Of a stretch of DNA of 64,000 bases, positions 10,800-22,439 are shown piece after piece. A program made the position numbers and the translations under genes. Each line of letters starts with the position of its first letter. Position 1 is the first letter of the stretch. The notes under the pieces are model-generated. The model made no database searches, was not told the DNA's origin, and saw only the letters and a list, made by a program, of their open reading frames with translations. The stretch covers positions 22,332,262 to 22,396,261 of the forward strand of contig OY992540.1 of NCBI GenBank assembly GCA_963921195.1, given 5' to 3'. The DNA comes from Pegoplata infirma (taxonomy: Eukaryota > Arthropoda > Insecta > Diptera > Anthomyiidae).

Positions 10800-11285
10800 A
10801 TCCATTCGCGTTATATCCTCTAAAGTATTAAAGCTTATCAGACCAGTAATCGATCGTCGACTCCTTGCCAACGCTGAACAGTGACAAAGTATGTGTTCTA
10901 TTGTTTCATCCACCCCTGGCTAGGTCCATCTTTTACAACTGGCTTCTGGGAGGAGTCTAATATTCTTAGCATGATTGCCGATGAGATAGTGGCCAGTTAT
11001 TATTCCCGTCAGAGCTCGACATTCCCTTCTCGTAAGTGATAAAAGGTATTTAGTTTTCCCTTGGTCATAAGTTGCCCATAAAATTCTGCTGATTTTACAT
11101 GTTGTTAGTTGTATCCACTTCCTGTTCGCTATTGCGACATTTATGGAATCTCGTCTTTGTTTGAAATGTTGGAGCGGTGGTAAAACTAGTACCGTGGTAC
11201 CTACACCATCTGCTCCAAGTTTCGCGAGTTCGTTTGCCCTTTCATTTCCCTGTATTCCGTTGTGTCCTGGTACAGACAATAAATT
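10800..11285 (-). pseudogene. Non-LTR retrotransposon RNase H/C-terminus fragment
   Basis: The minus-strand ORF 11279-10920 reads VPGHNGIQGNERANELAKLG, the RNase H motif with the conserved histidine, then a tail with GIITGHYLIGNHAKNIRL. This is the C-terminal end of an I/LOA/R1-type pol. It differs from the plus-strand copy next to it, so it is a second subfamily. The upstream half of RNase H and the RT are missing. It meets the opposite-strand relic at about 11285. Confidence 0.7.
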
Positions 11286-12290
11286 ACCCTAGACTATACC
11301 GACTATATCTACCACAGACGAACTTTGACAGAACCTGCGAAGTCCAAATACCAACTAGGGAAGACTGGGCGGATAACTCTGTTATAACAGAGAATGCGAT
11401 CTTTACGGACGGATCAAAGATGGAGATGGGTACGGGTTCGAGAATGTACTCTGAATGCCTCGAAATAGGGAGGAATGAAGTGTTTTCCAGGCTGAGGTAC
11501 TTGCAATTGATAAAGCCGCGAAGATGATTATGACAAGGGACCTTCATTCTTGCGCCATAATCATTTTCGTGGATAGTCTGGCAGCTCTGAAGGCCGTAGA
11601 ATCAAACCCTGTAAAATCGGGAATCGTTAGGAATTGTATACGATCCTTTCGTTGAATCAGTCAGCACACAGTCAAGCTAATCTGTGTCCCTGGACATAGT
11701 GGGGTCGCTGGGAACGAATTGGGTGATTAATGTGCAAGAAAAGGTTCGGAATCGGTGGGGGAAGCGTGGTGAACCTGACATCTCGGTTCCTATAGTGAAA
11801 TTGATGAACGACATTGATAGAATATCTGAGAATAGAATGAAGGACAGGTGGATATATCTGACTACGTGCAAGATGTCGCGAACCATGTGGCCACTGTCAA
11901 CTCCAAAGATGACAAAAAGTCCGCTTACTTTTGGCAAACAGACGGTTAGCCTATTAGTGGGAGTACTTACAGGACACTCTATAATTGGCCAAATGGGCGT
12001 GCGTATGGGAATTTCTGATAGGGACGATTGTAGAAGTTGCGGGGAAATGGAGGATTCAGTGAAACACTTGTTATGTTTGTGTACGTGTCTAATGAGAAGC
12101 CGCCTAAAGCATTTGGGGCATAGATTTTTCGATGGCCTTAACTGCTTAAACGGTGTCTCATTGACATTTCTAGAAGAGTACCTTAGAGAATCGGGGTGGT
12201 TCAAGAAGTAAAAAGTTTTTGTACCAGAGGGGAGTAGGGAAATGACCATTAAAGGAATCACAATGGGTCTCATAACCTCCGAGTGAATTC
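11286..12290 (+). pseudogene. R1-like retrotransposon RNase H and 3' end
   Basis: Plus-strand relic with NFDRTCEVQIPTREDWA, then IFTDGSKMEMGTGS (the first RNase H aspartate motif), IIIFVDSLAALKAVES (frame-shifted, about 11560-11605) and CVPGHSGVAGNE (about 11687-11720). A Cys-rich tail ends at a stop near 12210. Frameshifts lie between these blocks. Related minus-strand DNA at 41735-43540 extends through the same 3' end (GTGAATTC), so the 3' untranslated region stops near 12290. RT and endonuclease are absent: a 5'-truncated copy. Confidence 0.75.
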
Positions 12291-13458
12291 GTCACATTAG
12301 CGGACAGCCAAAAATTTTACTTGTACTTCTTAGCGGACCTTAAAGTCTAGGTGTAAATTTGATCTTTTACTACTTAATTGATCTTTTTCGAATTCAAATT
12401 GATCTCAAACTACATTTTAATTGAAAATTAATATTTTTTTTCTTTTTTTTTAGGTATACATCAAAAATTTCATTATGCCACCCTAATAACCATCAAAAAC
12501 GACCCTTGTTTTTTTTGCGTTCTTTTGTGGTATGCAAATATATATTAATACATCCAACAAAAAGAAGGGTGGTCGGTGGGTTAGTGAGCGAGTGTGTCGT
12601 CATAAATATTGTTTTCTAATTCTAGTATTTCTATCAACATTTAACATTAATTGCACTCAATGTCCTCTTGTGTGGCTCATAAGTATCTCAGAAATGAAAT
12701 GATGTGTGTCATGTATAGAATTGTGTAGGTTTCAAATAATATTCCTTCTTTTCATCATGAGAAGTTTGCCAAATGTTCATTCAAATACAAATGACAATGT
12801 GACGCGCAATAAGCATGTGGCCAACAAAAAAAAAAGCTTTTTTCCTACTTCTGCTGCTGTTGTTGGTAGTAAAGCTTGTTTTTAAAGGTTTTGTTGCTGA
12901 AGGTTTGACAATATCTTTTGGTAGCGGGGTGGTGATGGCGGTAATGTCAGTGGTCTTGATTTTGGTTTGTTTTTTCTGTTTTTGGGTTCACCCCAAATAT
13001 TTGGTTTTATTGGAATGTTTTTTTGTTAAAGAAAAATACTGAGACGTAGATTATATTATGCTATTTGAAGTTTTTTTTTGCGTTTTTATGTAAAATAAAG
13101 TTAAGGCAAAATAGAAGGCTAACTTCTAATAAGAGGCTGGCTCAAATTCTAGCTCTACACATACATATTTGGAACCCATTGGGCCTTAATTTTGAATGTA
13201 AAATTTTTTATTTCTAGTACTTTGAGAGATATGTGCCTGTATTAGGAGGGTGTTTAATATTTACAGTTTTGAACCCCTGTACTGATTTCCTGGAAATTTA
13301 ATACCCACCTGACCGGGAGAGCAACAAATACTCAAATATCCATCTTTAGCAGCCTTAGCTTTGTTGTTTGAAAGTAAGTATAGTTTCAACATTCAGATGT
13401 ACATTGCTATCTAGTTTTAAAATCGGCCGGGTGAACAATAAATATCAAAAATTTCCAA
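12291..13458. other. Intergenic AT-rich stretch without recognised gene
   Basis: Nothing conserved was seen. A 75-codon plus-strand frame (12815-13042) consists of Leu/Val/Phe runs from T-rich DNA and is not credible as a gene. Around 13300-13450 a weak DINE-like stretch ('aatacccacctgacc') is discernible. Confidence 0.5.
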
Positions 13459-15650
13459 ACACACGGCCATTTGGCCGATTATACATTGTCCTGTCAGTAC
13501 ACCCACTAATAGGCTTACCGCCAGCTTGCCAAAAGTAAGAAGACTTTTTGTCCTCTTAGGATTTGGCAGTGACTACAGGGTTTGCGATATCCTGCACGTA
13601 GTCAGTGATATCCACCTATCCTTTATACTATTTTCTGATATTATATTAGGTTTCACAAATTCCCCTACCGACTCAGAGCTATTTCTCGCAAAATTCGTCA
13701 GCTAGTTCGCTTCCAGCGACCCCACTATGTCCCAGATTATCTTGCTTGATTCGACGAACGGATTGTATACAGTTCCTTACGATTCCCGATTTTACAGTAT
13801 TTGATTCCAAGGCCTTTAGAGCGGCAAGACTATCCACGAAAATGTTAATCCACGAAAATGTTAATGGAGCAAGAAAGAAGGTCATTCGCAAGTACCGAAG
13901 CCTGTCAAACACTACACTTGTCCGGAAGTCTCAATAAAGCCCCGAGAGAAAAGAGGCATTCAGAGTGTTCTCCCGAACCCGTACCCATGTCCTTTTTCAA
14001 TTCGTTCGTAAAGATTGAGATGTCAATTTTTGTTATCACAGAGTTTTTCGCCCAGTTTCCCTAGTAGGTATTTGGACTTCGAAGGTTCTGTCAAAGTTGG
14101 TCTGTGGTAAGATATGGTCGGTTTTCTGTTCCATTTCAGTCCCTCCTACCGTACTTAATATGGTCGAGAGTCCACAAGAGCGTTGCTTAAGAATTTGCGA
14201 CTCTCTTCACATGAGAGCCAATTTTTCTGCTGTGCTCTTGGCCGGGCCGGCCTGGGGGGCCGGTCTTATAGCACCAGTGATACCCACACACGCTAGTCGA
14301 TGTACCTTCTGTAGGTTGCAGAGATATGATTTCTGATCCATTGCTCTCCACTACACGAGGGCATTATAAGTAAGATTTGGTCTAATTATCGCATCATGCA
14401 TCTAGTGGATAGTATACAGTTTTTGACCCCACCTTCTTCCAAAAGTTCTTCTGTAGATGTAAAAATCACATAACGACTTTTTCATTCTTTCTTCTGTATT
14501 TCTTTTCCAAGAAAGCTTTGAGACAGGGATCACAGGTATTTCTCCTCATTAAATATTATGAGGGTGAATCCAAAAAATTTCGGAAGAAGGACTATTTTAG
14601 TTTTTTGTGAACAAGACGAGTTCCGTTTGTCCACCATTGCTCTGATGAGTTCATTTTGTGAAATGTACCCAATGTACCCATCAAAAGTTCAATTGTTTCC
14701 TAACTACTTTTTGCGAAAGATCCATGGGGCTTATTAAGATAACTTGGAACACCGGAATCTTTGGAAAGAACTTGATGGATACAACCCGCCTCCGTAGTTC
14801 CCTCCAATTCCCACAGAAGATGGACCAAGAATCTCTTTTCTCCTTTCTGTTTTCCTTCTTGCAAGTATCGAAACTGAGACGATAATTCTTCCAGGCTGTC
14901 GCCGTATTAGCCTTCATTGCGGTTGATGGATCTTCTTTAGAAGCTAGCGCTCTGGACGGGATTTAGGATAAGGGTGTTCGTCACTAAACTAACAGATTTC
15001 TTTAAATCTTGTATGCTGCCCGGTTTTTCTTTTTCTGGAGGCAACAGTGCGTTCACAAGACGTCAAAATTTTACCCAGTTCGTTATCTTGGGGTTCGTAT
15101 AAGGGATCCTATTCATCATTGAGAGATCAATGCTGAAAATTATCCAGTAATGGTCCAAAAATGAGCATTTTTGACATACCCTATAGTCTGAAATTCTAAC
15201 CGAGTCCGTTTTTGAAACCAAAGTTATGTCAATAACCTGTTATCTAATTCTGTTATAAAACGTCGGACTATTTCCCTTCATACATATAACTAATTTAGTT
15301 TTGTCAGTGCTTCCCCAAAGTGTATTCTAAGCATTGACATCTCCACCTATCACAATATCCTGGCCCTTGGTCATGCAAACCTCAATTTATGTTTGTACAT
15401 GTTTTGCTGGGGTTCATCCTCCTAGTATGGCAAATATATGGACGACAGGATCAGCGATTGCATCACCCTGCGTTCAAACGTGGCCACCATTAGATCGCCA
15501 TGACTGTAATTAGGCAGAAGAATAATACACTGATCAATAACATATAAACTTTATGGGTCCCAGACTGATATTTCGTTGAGTTACAAACAGAATGATTATT
15601 ATGCCCTCTACCACAAAGGGGAAACATTTTCGCTTTTAGTCCTGGCATCC
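13459..15650 (-). pseudogene. Decayed R1-like retrotransposon (EN, partial RT, RNase H)
   Basis: Read leftward. Endonuclease remnants appear near 15350-15300 (IVIGGDVNA, then NTLWGSTD) and 15190-15060 (DHYWIIFS, NPKITNWVKF). A pre-RT linker follows (14917-14800, KNYRLSFDTCKKE, KRDSWSIFC), then an RT thumb region (near 14500, FYICRRTFGRRWG), ACVGITGAIRPAP (near 14270) and RNase H blocks (13850-13680, IFVDSLAALKALES and GHSGVAGSELADE). Most of the RT core, including the catalytic YxDD region, has been deleted, and stops and frameshifts are frequent. It belongs to the same family as 11286-12290 and 41735-46440. Confidence 0.7.
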
Positions 15651-15707
15651 ATCTGTTGTACTTTTAAAATGCATCTTGGATACTCCATGGAAAAAAAATT
15701 ATTGTAT

Positions 15708-15843
15708 GCTCACTTTCAATTAAATCTTTGCTGTATTAACATAAAAATTTAATTGTATTGACAAATTGTGTTTTTAAAAAAAATATAAATGTTTTCTTTG
15801 TCAATACAATTAAATTAAATTGATGTTTTCATTGAAAGTGAGC
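15708..15843. mobile_element. Small hairpin MITE
   Basis: 136 bp bounded by GCTCACTTTCAAT and its exact complement ATTGAAAGTGAGC. An inner perfect inverted pair, TTTAATTGTATTGACAA and TTGTCAATACAATTAAA, makes the unit a near-complete hairpin. No clear target duplication and no coding capacity. Confidence 0.6.
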
Positions 15844-17313
15844 CCATAATGCAATTGTACGTGCAGATGAACGATATATATAGTTGGCATTTTTCAGATC
15901 AGGTTGGTATTATATATCAGTGAAATTAATCCAGTGGTTTTGAAGTTAGGAGCGCAACCGCGAATTTAAAATAGGTTTCACTGCGTGTTTGTTTCTTAAA
16001 TTAAAAAAATTATAATTATAATCTATCTTACATGGTGGATGGTATCAATACATTCGTTATGGTCGAACTCGCACTGTTAATGTAGGGTATCAAAATATTC
16101 GGCGAGGCCAAAATTAATATGTACCTCTTAACTCAACCCAAAATTTTCTTTTACTGAGATCAACTTTGCATTACTTAATATATCTAACCCTTCTGAACTA
16201 AATTAAAATATTAAATAATATTTTGAAAATATTTCAAATATTTTTTTATAATTTTTTTTTAATATTTTTAGGATAAACATACCACCCCCAGAAAACACGT
16301 GCAAGGATTTAAAGTTCATATATTTTATGATGAATGCATCCATCATATAAATCTTCTCATTATACACCCACATGTTAATAAATAAACTTCAGAAAATAAA
16401 ACATTCTTATGATTGTTAATATCATGTTTAGTACGCGCCCTCTGTTTTGTTTACGTGCCCACTTATTGTTTGATGTGGATTTTAATTGAACTCAAGTTTT
16501 TGGTTTTCAATAAAACAGGACTACAACAAAAAATAAAGAACCACAACAACTGCAAAGTTATCAAGTACTTTTGTTGTATTTGGTTAATTTAAATTTTGTT
16601 TTTATAAAAAAAAAAAAACGGAACAAAAAGAAAAATATCTTTGGTATGCAAAAAATGTGTGTAATAATGAAATTTGAATGGATTTGGAGTGAAAACATGA
16701 TGAACATATTATTAAACTTGAAAAAAAAACAACAAACCACCACCAACAAAAATTCCTGCCAGAGCTGTTATGATAGGTAATACCCTACACGAGTATTTGA
16801 AATCACAATTTATTCACAATGTTCTGAAATCACATACATATGTCATTTTATAATGTTTTAAAATACAACTTCCTTCTACTACTGCTCAACTAGGATATCT
16901 TCCAACAAAAAGGGTTTTTTTTTTATTTCAAGTTACAGTCATTTGAGTTTTTAATTCAGCATTTATTTAACTGTCAAATCATGTTAAAATGTCAGAGCCT
17001 TTTTAATCCATAATGACATTTCACAATACTCTACATGTATACAATTTCAAATTTCATGTTTACTGTATTTCTATTGTTAAGTAATTTAAATTTTGATTAA
17101 TGATGCTCTAAATATGAACAAATAGAGATTGAAGGTTTTAAACAAAATTTTTAACACCTGCTTTATTTTTTAATTGTAATTACAAAAAAAATAAAAAATA
17201 GCATAAAATCAGTGAAAGGAAAAGTCATGGTAAATGTAAACAAATTACACAGCCCCACAAAATTATATTTCAATTTGCCAGACCTTTGAAGACTGTTTTA
17301 TATAAGGTTTAGT
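15844..17313. other. AT-rich DNA without recognised gene
   Basis: A DINE-like tail fragment ('ggtatcaatacattcg') lies near 16030-16095. The rest shows no conserved protein frame, RNA gene or clear repeat boundary. The short frames near 16561-16780 are runs of Phe/Lys from A/T tracts. Confidence 0.5.
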
Positions 17314-17589
17314 CACAGACTATATACAGACTCGACAGTAGAGTTTTATACGAAAAAATGGGGAAAAACTAAGCGATTTAAGGATTTTACTCTAACATGG
17401 CAACACTTTCTACGACTTAGGAGTGAGTGAAACAACAAAAACTGATCTGGCATCCATTTATCTTATGGCGCGTTATATCAGTTTTCTCTTTCTAACCTAA
17501 TTCGTAGAATAATTTGGAAATATTAACCATATGGTTAAGGACTACTTTTTTGACACTTTTCACTTATGTCGAGTCTATATTAGTCTGTG
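17314..17589. mobile_element. Inverted-repeat MITE with 7-bp duplication, copy 1
   Basis: 276 bp, beginning CACAGACTATATACAGACTC with a complementary end ATAGACTCGACA... read from the right. The 7-mer GTTTAGT flanks it on both sides (17307-17313 and 17590-17596). A second copy at 19952-20251 is in opposite orientation. It is noncoding. Confidence 0.8.
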
Positions 17590-18054
17590 GTTTAGTGTAC
17601 TGATCCCCAATCTATTTTTCAATATTGTAAATTACCTCACGTTCGCCACCAAATTTCTGTGAAAAAGTGCAATGTTTACTAACTTCGCTAGTCTATAATT
17701 TCCAACACTGATTTTAGAGCCTCAATTTTTAGCACAAACTTAAGTGTATTGGATGCGAGGACACAAAAACTGGTATTAACTTTTTTCTAAAAGCTTTAGT
17801 TTTCGAGTAATTTTTCCAACCCATAATAAAATTTTATGAGAAATATATTTGTAGAACATTTTAACGCTTTAAATGGATGTTTTATTAGATTTATGTGTTT
17901 AGTTTTTGCAAAAGAACTGAAACAATCCCTTAAAATGACAGTTAGAGGGTTAACATGTTTTTCGAAAGAACAGCCATGCAATTTCACTAGTACCCGGCCT
18001 GACCGGTCTACCCGGTTAGATATATGAAATATGAAACAGCCTTCCTCTATCCAT

Positions 18055-18713
18055 GTGTGGACTCAATAGGTCCGAAATTTTGAATTAAAAATTCGCATTC
18101 CAGAAAATTTTAAAAAGCCAATAATTCGGTAAGTTTTGCCCACATGATAAAAAGTACAAAAGCATTTTTGTTGCTCTTTACTTCTAGAACTTGACCAGAG
18201 AATACTTGAAAGCCCTGATATTAAAAAAATTTGAGTTATTAATATCAATACCCAGTTTGGAATCGAACCACGTATATTTTTTCATACCACTAACATGTAA
18301 ATGGTATGAGTTATTTAATTTTCAATTTGTTCAGGACCCTAAAACCCATTGCTCTATGAGTTTAACAGCCGATTTTTCAAAATTTTTGTTCTACAACAGG
18401 GACAAAAAGCTGTGGTTAGATCGGGAATTATAACTAGAGTATTCTTGTTTCATATGGAGTCATTTAAAGCAACCACAAAAAAGTGTCGTCCTAAAGACCG
18501 AAAAAGAACGTCTCAATTTTATGTAAATACATGGAAGAAGCAAGACTTTACGAGTTTAACAGCCGATTTCTCAAAATTGTTGTTCTACGACAGGACTAAA
18601 AACATGTGAGTAGATCCGAAATTTTGTCTAGAGTATCCTTGTGTCATTTGGAGTCATTTGAAGCAACCACAAAATAGAGCCTAAAGACCGTCCCAATTTC
18701 ATGTAAAAATATG
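18055..18713. repeat. Diverged repeat shared with 36480-36890 and 59510-59900
   Basis: Blocks such as ATTCCAGAAAATTTTAAAA, the 'cggtaagttttgcccacatgat' region and 'aaaaagtacaaaagcatttttgt' correspond, with many differences, to the internal part of the TA-flanked elements at 36225-37123 and 57978-60131. Blocks starting GAGTTTAACAGCCGATTT recur at 18358 and 18551, showing internal duplication. The short open frames here are not conserved. Confidence 0.45.
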
Positions 18714-19376
18714 GAAAACAAGTAAGAGTGTTAAATTCGGCTGTGGCGAATCTTTTATACACTCCAACATGCAAAACATAAATTGCAGGGGCTTTTTCTT
18801 TTTTGCGGGGGATGGGGGGTCGGTAGTGTTTATGGGGGAGGCATATTTCCTTTCGAAATATATGTTTCAAAATTCATTCTTATGCTTTTTGCACTAAAAC
18901 TTTACAAGTTTATCATTATTTAAAGAATTTTTTTAATCCACGCCTACAAAAGGGGGGGCGTACCGAAAAAAAATACATTTTCTAATCCTCTGAGTCTAAA
19001 TTCAGGACATTGAAGTTCTTTTAGCATACAAATGTTGCATTTGTTAAACAAAAAATCATGTAAAAAATGGTATTTTTCAGAGGTTGGTTTAGTTCCTCTA
19101 GGGGGGGGACTTTTCCCCCTTGTCCGATTTTGCTCATTTACGAACTTAACCTACCTAGGAACATAAGACGTATTCGTGCCAAATTTTGGGAGTCGGGCTC
19201 TTTTATTTTGGACTGCATCGTGTTAACAACAGACAGACGGACGGACATCGCTAGAATGTCTTAGAATAGATCACTGATCAAAAATATATTTTCTGGGTCC
19301 TAGACCGATTTTTTTATGCGTTACACATGGAATGACAAAGTCATTATACCCCATACTGTAGTTGGAGGGTATAAAA
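18714..19376 (-). repeat. DINE-1/INE-1-like repeat
   Basis: Head AACAAGTAAGAGTGTTAAAT and 'ttcggctgtggcgaatc'; tail GTTGGAGGGTATAAAA. The internal CAGACAGACGGACGGACATC tract and the 'aatagatcactgatcaaaaatatatttt' block identify the family. The reverse-orientation copy at 46455-46850 shares the interior. Noncoding; a Helentron-related origin is established for INE-1 and inferred here. Confidence 0.75.
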
Positions 19377-19439
19377 ACAAGACTTTACGAAAGAACCGGG
19401 AAAGGCCGGTCTTGAAAATAGGTCTACCCGGTTAATCGG

Positions 19440-20657
19440 TCCTGACCGAAGACTCAATACCCTCCACAATGCCTTTTTTAAAGGCTAGTACATTTTTTAA
19501 CGTAAAAAAATTAAAAATTTTTTTTATCATTTTGTCATTTAAAAAAAAAAAAAGAAAAAATACTATTTTTTTTTTTTGAGTGTAAAACTTTTTTTAAGTG
19601 TAATGTTTTTTTACTGTAAAAATATTTCTGAGTGAATGCATGTATTAATGTACACAAAATATTGTAATTTTTGTAAAAAAGAAACTAATTTTTTTTTTTG
19701 AGTGTAAAACTTTTTTGGAGTGTAAAAATTTTTTCGAGTGTAATTTTTAAGTTACCATTGCTTTTAAAACTAAACAAGTTTAAAAAGCATTGCTTTAAAA
19801 CTAAACACGTTTGAAAAGCATTGTTAAGTTACACCAATGCTTTTCAAACTTGTGGTATTGAGATGAAACCAATCTGAAATTTAGGGTTTTGCTTATACTT
19901 CTGAGCTATTGGACCGATTGAGCTGAAATTCAATACCAAACAGACCTGGGGCACAGACTAATACAGACTCGACATAAGTGACAGGTGTCAAAAAAGTATT
20001 CTTTAACCATATGGTTAATATTTTCAAATTATTCTACGAATTAGGTTAGAAAGAGAAAACTGATATAACGCGCCATAAGAAAAATGGATGCCAGATCGGT
20101 TTTTGTTGTTTCACTCACTCCTAAGTCGTAGAAAGTGTTGCCATGTTAGCGTAAAACGGACTAAAAACCGCTGTGTTTTCTCCTAAAATCGCTTAGTTTT
20201 TCCCCATTTTTTCTTATAAAACTCTACTGTCGAGTCTGTATTTAGTCTGTGCCTGGGGAACGGCGAAGATACTTGCCAAGTTTCAGCAGTCTCATTATTG
20301 TCGTTCGAAAGTTGTCGTGTTTTTTATCTCGTAAATTCGCGAAAAACCTTGCCGAATTTACTAATGCTCATAATTTTTGAACCACTGGACCGATTTGGCT
20401 CGATTGCAATACCAACCTGACCAGGTAAATGACCAACATATATTCCAAACTTCAGTAGCCTCTGTAAAGTCTTTCAATAGCTAGCGTTTTTTCTACGAAC
20501 AGACAGACAGACGGACGGACGGACGGACATCGCTAGATCGACTTAAAATCGATCGAGTATCACGAATATATATACTTTATGGGGTCCTAGACCAATATTT
20601 CGATGTGTTACAAACAATCTTATATATACCATCTATCACTGGAGTGGAAGGTATAAA
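19440..20657 (-). repeat. DINE-1-like repeat interrupted by a MITE
   Basis: Runs from the ATACCCTCCACAATG block (19458) to GGAGTGGAAGGTATAAAA (20657) and is a reverse copy of 26258-27232. Several 'gagtgtaaaactttttt' lines near 19575-19745 are internal direct repeats. It is split at 19952-20251 by the 7-bp-duplication MITE; without it the sequence reads CAGACCTGGGGAACGGCG, which corresponds to the uninterrupted copy near 26670. Confidence 0.8.
19952..20251. mobile_element. Inverted-repeat MITE with 7-bp duplication, copy 2
   Basis: 300 bp, CACAGACTAATACAGACTCG at the left and a matching complement at the right. It is flanked by CCTGGGG at 19945-19951 and 20252-20258. It has the same interior as copy 1 in reverse, including 'aaccatatggtta' and a 'ggcgcgttatatcag' block. 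The host DINE repeat supplies the empty site. Confidence 0.85.
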
Positions 20658-20997
20658 AAAAAATTTTGAAAATTTTCTTAAAAAAAAGAAAGACAGCAAA
20701 CTATTTCAGTATAATTTAGAATCTGCTAAAAATATGTTCAAAAATATTTTGAAATTCAGCAAACAGAATCAATAAAAACGCAGTAAAATTTCTGTTATTT
20801 TCTAAAACTGAATGACTGAGATTTTAGTAAAAATATCCATTTTAGCAGACAAATCAGCTGAAAGTTTGCTAAATCAAATTAAAAGTGGTTTCACACATTT
20901 TTTGACAGAGTTTTTCCTTTGAGTGTACTTGTGCAAAAAGAAGCTTAAGTTTTAAATGTTATCCTAATTGGATAAAATTTAAATAATTGCGATCTGT

Positions 20998-21110
20998 ATC
21001 TTGTTTTCAGCGCTACATGGACAGACAGACGGACATTGCTAAATCGACTTAAAAAGTGGTTCTGAGTTCAAGGTGGGTCTAGGACCAATATTTCGGGTAC
21101 ACTAAGAAGA
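20998..21110 (-). repeat. DINE-like tail fragment
   Basis: Contains ACATGGACAGACAGACGGAC and TAGGACCAATATTTCGGGTA, matching the tails of 37307-38133 and 38577-39342, but lacks the terminal GGGTATA. A truncated copy. Confidence 0.65.
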
Positions 21111-22439
21111 TTTTGTCATTAACTGTTTGTAGGTTATTTAAAAATTAATCAGTAAAGTTATATTAAAAGAAAAATCATTAATTTTATTATGGATTTCTTG
21201 TTTTCTACTGTTTCTGTAGTTTAAAAAAAATAATTTACTGTCTTAAAACTGAATTTTCTGATAGCTGCTGATAACTGAATGAAACATTTATTTAAATTAT
21301 TTTGCAAGTCCTTAACACTTATTTATAATCTAACAATAAGTAAAAAAATCTTTTCATATACCACCGCCTACAGTCATACTGTTTAATGCTCTTTCATATA
21401 CTTAAAATTTAATAAAAAAAATAAATTAAATTATAATTTTTTACAGCTCGGTTTTTTTAACCACCACAAAAATAAGACCCCATACATAACTGCTTTCTAA
21501 CAAGTTACCAAGGCGATATCATTATGGCCAAATTATAAAGCGAACAAACATAAAATTTGCATACAAAGAGAATTCCATCCTTTTAACGAAACGCTATGAT
21601 GGCGGCCAAGTAGCCAAAAAAAAAAAAATGGGGTTGAGCAACCGCAGTCAGTAATATCAACAAAAAAAAATCTTTCCCCAAAACAAGAAAATAATGGAAG
21701 AAAGTTTAAGTTAAAAACCACGACGAAATAAAAATGTACCATGTCTCATATACATACATACAACATGGATTTGTTAACATATAATGTTGCTTTTAGCATT
21801 TTTTAACACCATCTACCACCCACCTGCATTACACCCAAATAATTCAAACCAAAAACCACCAGCTGTGACCTTTGTGTTAATGACGCACAAGTGTGTGACA
21901 CATCTTCTTCTTCTTCCATTGTTGGGTTCAACTGCGCATCCAAGTTACACACAACAGTAACAACAAATTAATATTACAATCCAGTGTTTGCAAAAAAAAA
22001 CGGCGTAACATTAAAAAACAAAATCCTCATTTTCACGGATTTTCCAATAAAAGGCGCGACGAAATTGAGATTTTGTAGATTTTTTTATTTATTGTATTGC
22101 AGGCCAGGCCGTACACCATTGTCGTTGCTATGTTTGCAATGCCTTCAAATTGGTATGGTTTAATTGAAAAATTATCGCAACACGGTTTTCACACAATTTT
22201 TTGGTTGCATTATGGTGTCTGTCTGAAGTGATAGAAATTTTAAGAGTCCTGAAAGTATTATGGTTGAAGAAACTAATATAAATTTGTTTCATACAACTTG
22301 GAACTTAGATTTATAATTTGGAACTCTTTTTTCAAAATTACCAGAACAAAAATTTTTTAATAAAAAAAAATTGAAAAAGCTTTAACAAATTTCTATTAAA
22401 CTAACAAACTCGGTACAATCGTTCAACTGTTGACAAGTG
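21111..22439. other. AT-rich stretch without recognised gene
   Basis: No conserved reading frame was found. A short CTT microsatellite is at 21905-21916. The 69-codon minus-strand frame at 21533-21742 is Phe-rich low complexity. Confidence 0.45.

Noticed and set aside
12815..13042. 75-codon ORF with Leu/Val-rich start, a possible membrane peptide
   Set aside because: Composition follows T-rich DNA; no homologue motif, no partner and no conservation within the window.
17307..17596. hAT classification of the CACAGACTA MITE
   Set aside because: Both copies give 7-bp duplications with symmetric ends. An 8-bp reading fits only one copy and leaves unequal ends.
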